Origin: JALSKU01 sp964556545
Lineage (GTDB): Bacteria > Campylobacterota > Campylobacteria > Campylobacterales > JALSKU01
Length of the DNA stretch: 14,619 bases
Reading direction: 5' to 3'
Assembly: GCA_964556545.1 (NCBI GenBank)
Contig: CAZKWE010000068.1
Coordinates: 1 to 14,619 of the forward strand
Part shown: positions 1-7,305 of the stretch, one piece after another
How the letters are laid out: each line of letters starts with the position of its first letter
How positions within the stretch are numbered: position 1 is the first letter of the stretch
Translations under genes and position numbers: made by a program
Notes under the pieces: model-generated
The model's database searches: none
The model's input: the letters and a program-made list of their open reading frames with translations, nothing else
What the model was told of the DNA's origin: nothing

Positions 1-61
1 ACACAAACAAAAATAAAATCTATGATTGTTTCTCTCGCCGACAGGCGTAGCATAAGTTTTA

Positions 62-89
62 CCCCACAAAATTTTAAAATTTTGTGGGG
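62..89. repeat. Perfect 28-bp palindrome
   Basis: The left arm CCCCACAAAATTTT (62-75) is followed directly by its exact reverse complement (76-89), with no spacer. The G/C-rich ends and A/T centre could extrude as a cruciform or fold as RNA. There is no T-tract on either side, so it is not a standard intrinsic terminator. The next bases give a second small symmetry, GGGG-A-CCCC (86-94), which could compete with the main stem. Confidence 0.9.
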
Positions 90-107
90 ACCCCAAAGTG
101 ATAGGAA

Positions 108-136
108 TTTTTGCTGGAATTCATTTCCGGCAAAAA
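108..136 (+). promoter_or_regulatory. Stem-loop abutting the cysteine synthase ribosome binding site
   Basis: TTTTTGCTGGAA (108-119) pairs with TTCCGGCAAAAA (125-136) across a 5-nt loop. All 12 pairs form in RNA, one of them G-U. The right arm runs into the AAGGAG ribosome binding site (135-140), so folding would cover its first two bases and might modulate translation. It has a T-run before and an A-run after, the opposite of a terminator on the plus strand. A regulatory role is inference; a repeat remnant is the alternative. Confidence 0.5.
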
Positions 137-148
137 GGAGATTTTAAA

Positions 149-1072
149 ATGAAATATGCAAAAAATGTAACGGAGCTAATCGGTAAAACTCCGCTAATAC
201 TGCTTAGAGAGATAAGTGCAAAAACAGGTTCAACGGTTTTAGGCAAATGTGAATTTTTAAATCCCACCCATTCGGTTAAAGATAGAATAGGTGCAAATAT
301 GATAAAAGAAGCATTGCAAAATAAACTCATCGAAAAAGATACAACAGTTATAGAGCCTACAAGCGGCAATACGGGGATTGCTCTGGCTTCAGTATGTGCA
401 AGTCTGGGTATAAAACTCATACTGACTATGCCAAGTTCTATGAGTACGGAAAGAAGAAAACTTTTAAAAGGTTTGGGTGCAAAATTGGTACTTACAAAGT
501 CCGAACTTGGAATGAAAGGTGCTATAGATAAAGCTTTCGAATTATCAAAAGATATTGAAAAAAGTTTTATACCAAGTCAATTCAACAATGATGCAAATCC
601 GGATATTCATAGAAAAACAACTGCCCGGGAAATTTGGCATGATACCATGGGCAAGATAGATATATTTATTGCGGCAGTCGGGACAGGTGGAACAATAACC
701 GGATGTGCAGAAGCTTTAAAAGAATACAATAAAAATTTACAAGTTATTGCCGTAGAACCCGAAGCATCTGCTATCTTATCAGGGGGCAAACCGGGGAGCC
801 ATAAAATTCAGGGTATTGGAGCAGGTTTTATCCCTGAAGTTTTAAATACAAAAATATATAATGAAGTCATAGAAGTTGAAGATAATAAAGCGATTTTAAC
901 AGCAAGAGAGATTGCCAAAAATGAGGGATTGCTTGTAGGAATATCCTCAGGAGCAAATATATATGCCGCTTACCAAATAGCCAAAAGAAAAGAAAACAGA
1001 GGAAAAGTTATAGTAGCCATTCTTTGCGATACAGGCGAAAGATATCTAAGTAGCGGATTATATGATTATTAA
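149..1072 (+). CDS. cysK: Cysteine synthase (O-acetylserine sulfhydrylase), PLP-dependent
   Basis: This 307-residue protein matches the CysK/CysM family, which makes L-cysteine from O-acetylserine and sulfide in the cytoplasm. Visible hallmarks are PTHSVKDR with the PLP-binding lysine K44, the substrate loop TSGNTG (71-76), the PLP-phosphate cradle GTGGT (178-182) and GISSG (264-268), whose second serine normally contacts the PLP ring nitrogen. The length is usual for CysK. I chose ATG 149 because AAGGAG sits 8 nt upstream at 135-140; a GTG at 98 stays in frame but would translate through the hairpin and the ribosome binding site. CysK rather than CysM or cystathionine beta-synthase rests on overall resemblance. 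It appears to be transcribed alone: a separate promoter follows at 1109. The hairpin-rich leader is its unusual feature. Confidence 0.88.
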   Translation: MKYAKNVTELIGKTPLILLREISAKTGSTVLGKCEFLNPTHSVKDRIGANMIKEALQNKLIEKDTTVIEPTSGNTGIALASVCASLGIKLILTMPSSMSTERRKLLKGLGAKLVLTKSELGMKGAIDKAFELSKDIEKSFIPSQFNNDANPDIHRKTTAREIWHDTMGKIDIFIAAVGTGGTITGCAEALKEYNKNLQVIAVEPEASAILSGGKPGSHKIQGIGAGFIPEVLNTKIYNEVIEVEDNKAILTAREIAKNEGLLVGISSGANIYAAYQIAKRKENRGKVIVAILCDTGERYLSSGLYDY

Positions 1073-1107
1073 TGAGTAAACAATCTTACAAAAATTTATG
1101 AAATATA

Positions 1108-1138
1108 CTTGACAAACATAGTATCAACTTGGTATAAT
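1108..1138 (+). promoter_or_regulatory. Sigma70 promoter of the small heat-shock gene with possible HspR-type operator
   Basis: TTGACA (1109-1114) and TATAAT (1133-1138) are both perfect consensus hexamers, 18 bp apart, and the start codon lies about 28 bp beyond the -10. The -35 is inside CTTGA-N11-TCAAC (1108-1128), whose spacing equals that of the HAIR operator (CTTGAGT-N7-ACTCAAG) bound by the heat-shock repressor HspR. The inner bases do not match HAIR, so the operator is tentative while the promoter is strong. No CIRCE element for HrcA is visible. Confidence 0.75.
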
Positions 1139-1166
1139 TACATAAAATTTTTGTAGGAGGTGTAAA

Positions 1167-1610
1167 ATGCTATTAACAAAATTTGATCCTTTTGCTGAAA
1201 TTAGAGATCTTGAAAGAAGACTTTTGGGAGCAGTAGATGTTCCTGCTGTTAAAAATGATAAAGAAGGTGTCAATGCTTTTGTTCCGACTGTCAATACAAG
1301 AGAAGATGATAAAGCTTATATAGTTGAAGTTGATCTTCCGGGAATTGATAAAAAAGATATAAAAGTCAATATAGATCCTGAAAACAGAACTCTAAGTATC
1401 TCTGGTGAGAGAAAATTTAAAAATGAGGTTAAAAAAGAGGATTATTACAAGATTGAATCAAGCTATGGAAAATTTATGAGAACTTTTTCATTGCCTGAAA
1501 ATGTTGATGTGGACAAAATTGATGCCAAAAATGAAAACGGTGTATTAAATATCACTATTCCGAAAGTAAAACAAGAAGCTAAAGAAGTAAAAGAGATAGC
1601 AGTCAAATAG
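1167..1610 (+). CDS. Small heat-shock protein (Hsp20/alpha-crystallin family)
   Basis: This 147-residue cytoplasmic chaperone of the Hsp20 family should hold unfolding proteins in an ATP-independent way, as large oligomers. The alpha-crystallin domain covers roughly residues 40-135: it opens near VEVDLPGIDKKDIKV and closes with the family signature A-x-x-x-N-G-V-L followed by ITIPK. The C-terminal IAV (in KEIAVK) fits the I-x-I/V tail that docks into neighbouring subunits. Length is typical. TAGGAGG lies just upstream of ATG 1167, and the gene ends in tandem stops TAGTAG. It has its own consensus promoter and a stem-loop immediately after the stop, so it is probably a single-gene unit. Heat control by a repressor rather than RpoH would fit Campylobacterota, but the operator is only a candidate. 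Confidence 0.93.
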   Translation: MLLTKFDPFAEIRDLERRLLGAVDVPAVKNDKEGVNAFVPTVNTREDDKAYIVEVDLPGIDKKDIKVNIDPENRTLSISGERKFKNEVKKEDYYKIESSYGKFMRTFSLPENVDVDKIDAKNENGVLNITIPKVKQEAKEVKEIAVK

Positions 1611-1635
1611 TAGGAAGGTAGTTTTCCCTTCCTAC
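1610..1635. terminator. Shared hairpin between convergent hsp20 and DUF4197 genes
   Basis: GTAGGAAGG (1610-1618) pairs with CCTTCCTAC (1627-1635) around an 8-nt loop. The first stop of hsp20 ends at the first base of the left arm, and the stop codon of the minus-strand gene (1634-1632) lies inside the right arm, so only 21 bp separate the two genes. The T-tract is weak in both directions (TTGTTC on the plus strand). The position makes a bidirectional terminator the best reading. Confidence 0.7.
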
Positions 1636-2429
1636 TTGTTCATATATGCTGAAAAGACTTTTTTAAGAAGTGAGGCAGAGTAAGCAGTAGGATTTTTTCT
1701 TATTTTGCTCTCTTCTTGTGCTATCATATAAAATAAACCTTCTATGCTTTTTTTGGTGACATACTCATCTAAACTTTTTTCACTTAAATTTATCATATAT
1801 TTTTTTGCTCCGGTTTGTTTTGCTATATTTATAACACTACTTAAAATTGAGTTTGTATTGGTGCCTATATCTACTTTTGGCATATATTTTTTGTAATAAT
1901 TTTTAAAAGAGCCATAATATTGCATAACATTTATATTTCTTATGCTGTTTTTTACAATCGGGTAAATCTTATCATATATAAGTTTACTGTCTTTTTCTTT
2001 AAAAAAATCGGTTATACTCCCATCTCTGCCTCTTAATAGTTTTGTTGCGTCTTTTATGCTAAGGTTTTTTATACTGTTTTGAAATATTTCATATGTTTGA
2101 GGAACTGCTTTTTCAGCAGCATGGTTTATGGCAGCCTCAAAATTATCCACATATTTTTTTCCTCCATATTTTCTAACTATATTTGCCGCTTTTTGCAAAG
2201 ATGAAGGCAAGGGTATCTTTACTTTTGGATTGGATAAAAAACCGTTTTGCTTTGATAGGTTTGATATGGCATATTTTGTGCCTGTTTCTAAAGCTTCTTT
2301 GATGGCATTTACTTTTTGAGTTGAAGTGATAGATGATTTTGTTGATGTATCGGTAAAACTTTGCAATAGACTTGTCCAGTTTGCATAAGCAAAAACAGTT
2401 AGCAAGGTTATTAATATTATTTTTCTCAT
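1632..2429 (-). CDS. DUF4197 domain protein, exported
   Basis: A 265-residue protein of the DUF4197 family, which has no established function. A short lysine/arginine start, a hydrophobic stretch and AYA near residues 14-16 form a probable Sec signal peptide, placing the mature protein of about 249 residues in the periplasm. Family landmarks visible are the helical start (KVNAIKEALETGTKYAI), GFLSNPKVKIPLPSSLQ, a conserved AAEKAVPQ segment, and a LLRGRDGSITDFFKEK block, followed by the P-I-V-K helix. Its ATG overlaps the TGA of the upstream dehydrogenase gene by four bases (ATGA, 2429-2426), so the two are probably translated from one message. The gene pair gives no clear hint of function; I do not propose one. 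Confidence 0.85.
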   Translation of the reverse strand: MRKIILITLLTVFAYANWTSLLQSFTDTSTKSSITSTQKVNAIKEALETGTKYAISNLSKQNGFLSNPKVKIPLPSSLQKAANIVRKYGGKKYVDNFEAAINHAAEKAVPQTYEIFQNSIKNLSIKDATKLLRGRDGSITDFFKEKDSKLIYDKIYPIVKNSIRNINVMQYYGSFKNYYKKYMPKVDIGTNTNSILSSVINIAKQTGAKKYMINLSEKSLDEYVTKKSIEGLFYMIAQEESKIRKNPTAYSASLLKKVFSAYMNK

Positions 2430-3196
2430 TCTTTGTCTCTGCTTAAAATATAAGGATTTCTTTGGGCGGTAGGCATAATGAGTGCATGTTGGATATTGAC
2501 ATGTTCGGGTACATTTAGTATATAAATAATAAGATAAGCTATATCTTCAGCATTTAAGGGTTTATATCCTTCGTAAACTTTTTTTGCTTTTTTTTCATCG
2601 CCTTTAAATCTAATATTTGAAAAATTTGTTTCAACTGCTCCCGGCTCAACACAAGATACTCTGATATTTGTTCCGGCAAAGTCAATATTTAGAGTATCGC
2701 TAAGCATTCCAACTGCAGCTTTGGTAGCACAATATACATTACCTTTCGGATATCCCATGATGCCTGCAATACTTCCTATATTTACTATATGCCCCTTATC
2801 TCTTTTTTTCATTGCAGGAGCGATAGTTCTTGTTACATATAAAAGTCCCTTTATATTTGTATCTATCATTTTTTCCCAGTCATCTATATCCGCTTCGTCA
2901 AAATTATCAAATCCTACAGCAAGCCCCGCACTGTTTATAAGTATATCTATATCATATTTTTTGATAAGATTGCTTACTTCTTCAATAGTGCTTTTTTTAT
3001 CTCTTATATCAAAACAGACAGTATCTATAGTATTGTAATCTCTTTGGAGTTTTGTTTTTAATGTTTGTAGTTTCTTATCATCTCTTCCGTGGAGTATGAC
3101 ATTTACTCCCATTTGGGCAAGCATTTTTGCAACTGCTTCGCCAATGCCTGAAGTTGCACCGGTAACCAAGGCATATTTTCCTTTTAAGTTGTTCAT
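2426..3196 (-). CDS. ydfG: Short-chain dehydrogenase, YdfG-like (NADP-dependent 3-hydroxy acid dehydrogenase)
   Basis: A 256-residue classical SDR. The nucleotide loop is TGATSGIG (12-19), the NSAG motif lies at 88-91, and the catalytic set is N114, S142, Y155 and K159 (YCATK). Arginine at 38, after the second strand, suggests NADP(H). The C-terminal part, with NFSNIRFKGD and HVNIQHALIMPTAQ, closely recalls E. coli YdfG, which oxidises serine, 3-hydroxyisobutyrate and other 3-hydroxy acids; the exact substrate here is inferred. ATG 3196 has AGGAGA (3208-3203) six bases upstream. It is the first gene of a two-gene unit with DUF4197. A weak -10-like TATAAA on the minus strand (3249-3244) could start this unit, since a hairpin separates it from ccoG upstream. 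Confidence 0.87.
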   Translation of the reverse strand: MNNLKGKYALVTGATSGIGEAVAKMLAQMGVNVILHGRDDKKLQTLKTKLQRDYNTIDTVCFDIRDKKSTIEEVSNLIKKYDIDILINSAGLAVGFDNFDEADIDDWEKMIDTNIKGLLYVTRTIAPAMKKRDKGHIVNIGSIAGIMGYPKGNVYCATKAAVGMLSDTLNIDFAGTNIRVSCVEPGAVETNFSNIRFKGDEKKAKKVYEGYKPLNAEDIAYLIIYILNVPEHVNIQHALIMPTAQRNPYILSRDKE

Positions 3197-3254
3197 AGTC
3201 TTTCTCCTAAAGCAAATCCAAAATATAAAATTCGGATTTAAAGTTTATAGGCAG

Positions 3255-3281
3255 GGCAAATGAAAGGTTATTTCATTTGCC
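3255..3281 (-). terminator. Hairpin after ccoG, likely terminator
   Basis: GGCAAATGAAA (3255-3265) and TTTCATTTGCC (3271-3281) make a perfect 11-bp stem with a 5-nt loop. It begins 11 nt after the ccoG stop on the minus strand and precedes the dehydrogenase gene. No T-tract follows in either direction, so termination may be weak or the hairpin may protect a 3' end. Confidence 0.55.
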
Positions 3282-3292
3282 GCAAGTTGAAT

Positions 3293-4726
3293 TTATTTGT
3301 TTCTTTCTTTTTGAAGATAATCATATCTTGGAAAAGCAAAGATAGTTTTTCTGTATACTACTATCTTTTTAGGATCATCAACAGCATATGCTTTGATAAT
3401 AATCGGGATAGTTACATCTTTCGTGCTGTTTTTGGCCAATAATTTATCTGTGGCAAGAACAACAATCTTTTTAATCTTTTTGCCCGCATTCAAAGGAAAA
3501 GGTTTTTTAGGTCTTTGAATATATATCTCTTTAAAAGGTGTCTTATCCTGCTTTAATATTTCAAAATAATACTCATGCTTTTTGTTTTGTGTATTTTGAA
3601 AGAGCATTACATAGGCATTTTGCACGGTTTTTCCATGATTTTCTATGGTATATAGTTCAGCAGTTCTATTGATATTTAAAAGCATATACTCTTTTGTCGT
3701 ACTCATTAGAAATAAAGCTACAAGTGCAATAGTAAGAGCAACTCCGTAAGCTACAGTTCTAAATCTCAAAAATTTTGGTCTTCTGTGTTCTTTTACAGCC
3801 GAGATAGAGTTCCATTCTATAAGTGATGGTTTTCCAAGAGCCCCCATAACTTTGGTACAGGCATCAGCACATTCAAGACAGTTTATACACTCAAGCTGGG
3901 TTCCTTTTCTTATGTCTATGTGTGTAGGACAGACTCTAACACAGGCTTCACAATATGTACATTCTGCATTAGGCTCAAGTGCAAGCAACTCTTTTTTGTT
4001 TTTTACAAGTTTATTATCCAGTGCAACTCCGCTTTGCGGGTCATGTTCATATATGATACCGCCTCTACTTTCGTCATAAACAGCCTGTATGGTTTCTTCA
4101 TCATACATAACGGATTGAACTCTGGCATAAGGACATACATATATACAAAAATCTTCCTTGAGTCTTGTTATGTCGTATATCAAAAAAGCTGCTATTCCAA
4201 AAACAAATCCAAGCATAACCATATGACCGGCCGGATCTTGCAAGTATTTGAAAAAATCCTCAGGCGGAACAAAATACCACATAAAATCTGCCCCGGCAAT
4301 AACAGCAAGAACAGACCAGATTAAAATTGCAATTATTTTCTTTCCGGTAGTTCCAGGTTTATCGGGGGATTGTTTGTTTTGTATACTTTTTCTTATGTGA
4401 AGAAGTTTTGTTTTTATCAAGTCTCTGTAGATAACTCTAAATATTGTCTGTGGGCATGTCCAGCCACACCATACTCTTCCTCCGAGTGTTGTCATAAAGA
4501 AAATACCCAAAAAAAGCATAATCAGTAAAAATGGCATCAGATATAACTCTTGCATATCAAATTTTACAAAGAACAGATGCACCTTCATATGGTCAAAATT
4601 CAGTAAAAAGAAGTGATTTCCATTTACTCGTATCCAAGGCAGTGCAAGTGATACTATGGTTGCCAAGATATAAAAATAATATCTTTTGTATCTATAGATA
4701 TGCTTTTTAAAACCATCTTTGCCCAT
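3293..4726 (-). CDS. ccoG: Cytochrome c oxidase accessory protein CcoG (FixG/RdxA), membrane Fe-S protein
   Basis: CcoG is an inner-membrane protein that reduces Cu(II) to Cu(I) for assembly of cbb3-type cytochrome oxidase. With the start at 4726 it has 477 residues, normal for the family. About five membrane segments are visible, for example near residues 17-35, 62-84 and just after the Fe-S domain. The family motif GRVWCGWTCPQ carries C87 and C91. Two ferredoxin-type 4Fe-4S sites follow: C256-x2-C-x2-C-x3-CP and C280-x2-C-x2-C-x3-C. The C-terminal ~120 residues are the Ig-like FixG_C domain. ATG 4726 has AAAAGGA at good spacing; an in-frame ATG at 4753 lacks one. It stands alone, divergent from addB, with no oxidase subunit gene in view. 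A dyad lies 22-44 bp upstream. Confidence 0.94.
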   Translation of the reverse strand: MGKDGFKKHIYRYKRYYFYILATIVSLALPWIRVNGNHFFLLNFDHMKVHLFFVKFDMQELYLMPFLLIMLFLGIFFMTTLGGRVWCGWTCPQTIFRVIYRDLIKTKLLHIRKSIQNKQSPDKPGTTGKKIIAILIWSVLAVIAGADFMWYFVPPEDFFKYLQDPAGHMVMLGFVFGIAAFLIYDITRLKEDFCIYVCPYARVQSVMYDEETIQAVYDESRGGIIYEHDPQSGVALDNKLVKNKKELLALEPNAECTYCEACVRVCPTHIDIRKGTQLECINCLECADACTKVMGALGKPSLIEWNSISAVKEHRRPKFLRFRTVAYGVALTIALVALFLMSTTKEYMLLNINRTAELYTIENHGKTVQNAYVMLFQNTQNKKHEYYFEILKQDKTPFKEIYIQRPKKPFPLNAGKKIKKIVVLATDKLLAKNSTKDVTIPIIIKAYAVDDPKKIVVYRKTIFAFPRYDYLQKERNK

Positions 4727-4747
4727 TGTATATCCTTTTATTAATAT

Positions 4748-4770
4748 TATCATAAGTATAACTTATAATA
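4748..4770. promoter_or_regulatory. AT-rich dyad upstream of ccoG, candidate operator
   Basis: TATCATAAGT and ACTTATAATA flank a central ATA; nine of ten base pairs match across 23 bp. It lies 22-44 bp upstream of the chosen ccoG start, where a repressor site or promoter core would sit. No FNR half-site is seen. It loosely resembles AT-rich Fur-like boxes, but in such A/T-rich DNA a chance origin is possible. Confidence 0.3.
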
Positions 4771-4880
4771 TTTATAACAATATCACATTTTTGTCATTTG
4801 TAATGATATTATTATATTACTTAAATGTCAATAGGTTGTACGATAAGATAGATAAAACTGTCCGTATCTTTTTTGCAATT

Positions 4881-4909
4881 TTGTTTTGCATTTATATATT
4901 TGCTATAAT
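4881..4909 (+). promoter_or_regulatory. Extended -10 promoter for addBA
   Basis: TGCTATAAT (4901-4909) is a perfect extended -10 (TG-n-TATAAT). TTGTTT (4881-4886) is 17 bp upstream as a partial -35. Transcription would start near 4916 and give a leader of about 45 nt before addB. Confidence 0.65.
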
Positions 4910-4933
4910 ACCGACAAAGTTAAGCTTTTAGAG

Positions 4934-4963
4934 ATGACCTTAAAATTAAAAGATTTAAAATGA
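4934..4963 (+). other. Nine-codon mini-ORF overlapping the addB start
   Basis: ATG at 4934 opens a nine-codon frame (MTLKLKDLK) whose TGA stop (4961-4963) overlaps the addB start codon as ATGA. It falls within the predicted addB leader. No good Shine-Dalgarno precedes it, only a GAG directly adjacent, so translation is uncertain. If translated it could couple initiation at addB, which itself has only a weak ribosome binding site. Confidence 0.2.
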
Positions 4964-7305
4964 TACTGAATGTTTTTCCTACAAGCAGAAGTATTAGAAA
5001 ACTTTATGATAAGTTTTCTAATGAATTTTTGCCAAAAAGTATTACTATGGACGAATTTGAAAAAAGATCCGTTATAGTAAAAAATATGGCTTTGGCAGAT
5101 AATGATAAAAGAATCCTGCTTTTAAAAAAAGCTGCTTTATTCAAGAGTTTTGAAGAATTGAAAATTCCAAAGGATTATCTTTCATTTTTAAAGTCAAGCA
5201 AGTTTTTATTTGGTTTTTTGGAAGAACTTGCATTGGAATTTGTAAATATTGATGATATAAACAGTGCCGATACATATGCAGAGTATGAAAAGCATCTTAA
5301 AATACTGAAAATTTTACTTAAGAATTATAAAAATATTTTAAAAAAAGAAAAGTATTATGACAAAATTACACTGCCTTGTCTTTATGAGTTAAACACAAAA
5401 TATTTGAAAAGATTTTCCAAAATAGTTGTATATTTAGATGGTTATTTAAATAATTATGAGATGGAATTGCTTGGCAAAATTTCTAAAACAGTTCCTCTTG
5501 AGATAGTTTATCAAACAAATATTTTCTCAGAAAAAATGATAAAAAAATTTCATAATTTGGGAATTGAACTTGAAATTAACAAGTTGTATCATTTGAATTT
5601 TTCAGAAAAAAAAGTTTTAAAATGCGAAAGTAAATCTTTTTTTGTAAAGGAAATTAATTTTTACGAAGTATCAAATAAGCTTTTACAGATAGGATATGTC
5701 AAAAAAAAGATATATGATTTTTTAAAAGAGGGTATAAAGCCCGAAAAAGTCGCAGTAATAACCCCTGATGAAAAGTTTGCAGAACTGATTGAAAAATTTG
5801 ATACTCAAAATATTTTTAATTTTGCTACAGGATATTCATATGATAAAAGCAGTATTTATAAAAGAGTACAATCAGTTTATAGTTATTTTGAGGATAAAAA
5901 TTATGAAAACAGATACAGAATAAAAAGGTATTTTAAAAATTATGAAGAATTTGATGAATATCTGTTTAAAAAATTTAACGAAGTTAATTTTTATGAATTT
6001 ATGATGAAGTTTGTTTTTGATACTGATAAGAGTGAAGAGATATCTATATTTAAAAATGAGCTTTTTAAGTTTAAAAGGGTAGAAAATGAGTTTCAAAACA
6101 GCTCTTTGAAAGAGGCAATATATCTTTTTTTATCAAGACTTAAAGAGAATAGACTTGATGATAAAAGCGGAGGCAAAATAACCGTAATGGGGGTTCTTGA
6201 GAGTCGGCTTATGAAATATGACGGAGTCATAGTGGTAGACTTCAATGAAGATACGGTACCCAAAAAAAGCTCCAAAGATATATTTTTAAACACAAGTATC
6301 AGAAAACATACAGGATTGCCGACTATCGCCGACAGAGAGAATTTGCAAAAAAATTACTACTATAAACTTTTTTTAAATGCTAAAAAAGTAGCGATTTGTG
6401 CGGTATTAAATGAAAATGAAAAACCTTCAAAATTTTTAGATGAATTAAATATAAAAAAGATAAAAAAAGATGAGTTTGAAGAAAGCTTTTTGAAAAAAAT
6501 AGTGCTAAAAAACAGCAAGTCGTTCAATCGCGAATTTGATAATGACTTAAAATTGGAATATGATTTTAAAAATTTTACCTTTTCGGCCACCTCTTTTAAA
6601 ATTTTTTTAGAGTGCAAAAGAAGATTTTATTATCAATACATTAAAAAAATAAATGAAGAAAAAATTCCTTCGATTGATGCGGATGAAAAAACCATAGGGG
6701 AAAAAATTCATTATGCCCTTAAAGAATTGTATCAAAGATATGGAATGTTTCAAAATAAAAAAGAGTTGCAAGAGAAACTTTTTTCACTATTGAGCAATGA
6801 AAAGGAGCAAATTCTTGCTTTTAAACTTGATATTTGGAAAGAGAAACTTAAAAATTTTATAAATAATGAGATAAAAAGATTTGAAGAAGGATATAGATTT
6901 TACAAAGCGGAAATGAGTTTAAGCGGTAAAATAGAAGGCATCAGCATCAAAGGGATAATCGACAGAGTGGATAAAAAAGACAATTCGTTCGTATTGCTTG
7001 ATTATAAGAGCGGAAAAATTGACATAACAACCCTAAGAAATATAGAAAAAACTACCAATTTTCAAATGGAGTTTTACTATATTTTATTTTTGGAAAATAT
7101 CCGTAAAGATATTTGTGAAGCCGGATTTTATGATTTGGGCAGGGGAGTGATTGTCAAAGAGGATTTGCTTGAAGAAAAAGTAAAGCTTTTAAAGGAAAAA
7201 TTTAAACAATTGCATCAAAAAGAGCATAATTTTTCTATGAGTGAAGATACAAAAAGATGCAGATACTGTCCTTATGTTATGCTCTGCGGAAGGGATGAGA
7301 CTTGA
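4960..7305 (+). CDS. addB: AddB-like subunit of the AddAB recombination nuclease
   Basis: This 781-residue protein is the second subunit of a RecBCD-type enzyme that resects double-strand breaks for RecA. Its C-terminal 240 residues form a PD-(D/E)XK nuclease: H584 in GEKIH, D668 in GIIDRVD, and D681-Y-K683 in LDYKSGK. C552 and the terminal C767-x2-C770-x5-C776 repeat the four-cysteine Fe-S clamp of AddB, with the same C-x2-C-x5-C spacing. The N-terminal part is a worn helicase-like region: where a Walker A should be, the sequence reads FPTSRSIRKL, with no GKT. At 781 residues it is far shorter than the roughly 1160 of B. subtilis AddB. ATG 4960 has only a weak ribosome binding site. The TGA stop overlaps the addA start (TTGA). 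Confidence 0.85.
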   Translation: MILNVFPTSRSIRKLYDKFSNEFLPKSITMDEFEKRSVIVKNMALADNDKRILLLKKAALFKSFEELKIPKDYLSFLKSSKFLFGFLEELALEFVNIDDINSADTYAEYEKHLKILKILLKNYKNILKKEKYYDKITLPCLYELNTKYLKRFSKIVVYLDGYLNNYEMELLGKISKTVPLEIVYQTNIFSEKMIKKFHNLGIELEINKLYHLNFSEKKVLKCESKSFFVKEINFYEVSNKLLQIGYVKKKIYDFLKEGIKPEKVAVITPDEKFAELIEKFDTQNIFNFATGYSYDKSSIYKRVQSVYSYFEDKNYENRYRIKRYFKNYEEFDEYLFKKFNEVNFYEFMMKFVFDTDKSEEISIFKNELFKFKRVENEFQNSSLKEAIYLFLSRLKENRLDDKSGGKITVMGVLESRLMKYDGVIVVDFNEDTVPKKSSKDIFLNTSIRKHTGLPTIADRENLQKNYYYKLFLNAKKVAICAVLNENEKPSKFLDELNIKKIKKDEFEESFLKKIVLKNSKSFNREFDNDLKLEYDFKNFTFSATSFKIFLECKRRFYYQYIKKINEEKIPSIDADEKTIGEKIHYALKELYQRYGMFQNKKELQEKLFSLLSNEKEQILAFKLDIWKEKLKNFINNEIKRFEEGYRFYKAEMSLSGKIEGISIKGIIDRVDKKDNSFVLLDYKSGKIDITTLRNIEKTTNFQMEFYYILFLENIRKDICEAGFYDLGRGVIVKEDLLEEKVKLLKEKFKQLHQKEHNFSMSEDTKRCRYCPYVMLCGRDET

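Larger units (their letters stand above)
1..148. other. Non-coding leader with three hairpins upstream of cysteine synthase
   Basis: No convincing gene lies here. Reading left to right there is a small CGCC-GACA-GGCG hairpin (36-47), a perfect 28-bp palindrome (62-89) and a 12-bp stem-loop (108-136) that ends just before the Shine-Dalgarno of the next gene. A TATGAT hexamer at 21-26 could be a -10 element; if so, the transcript would carry all three hairpins. I do not recognise a known riboswitch or T-box. The region could also be a fragment of a dispersed intergenic repeat. Confidence 0.6.

Noticed and set aside
62..94. Palindrome read as an intrinsic terminator of an upstream gene
   Set aside because: No T-tract follows on either strand, and no gene end is visible in the first 61 bases.
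98..148. In-frame N-terminal extension of cysteine synthase from GTG 98
   Set aside because: It would translate through a 12-bp hairpin and the Shine-Dalgarno of ATG 149, and the extra 17 residues are not part of the CysK fold.
121..420. Minus-strand 99-codon open frame
   Set aside because: It lies wholly opposite cysteine synthase codons and its upstream hairpin, has no recognisable domain, and is a shadow of the real frame.
2721..3038. Plus-strand 105-codon open frame
   Set aside because: It is antisense to the dehydrogenase, with hydrophobic low-complexity translation typical of an opposite-strand shadow.
3920..4324. Plus-strand 134-codon open frame with several cysteines
   Set aside because: It is antisense to the Fe-S region of ccoG, whose motifs are unmistakable; the cysteines carry no pattern.
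4727..4753. ccoG start nine codons upstream at 4753
   Set aside because: The upstream ATG has no Shine-Dalgarno, while ATG 4726 has AAAAGGA at correct spacing and gives the usual CcoG beginning.
4719..4931. Plus-strand 70-codon open frame in the ccoG-addB gap
   Set aside because: It overlaps the ccoG start and the addB promoter, has no ribosome binding site, and its hydrophobic translation reflects A/T-rich intergenic DNA.
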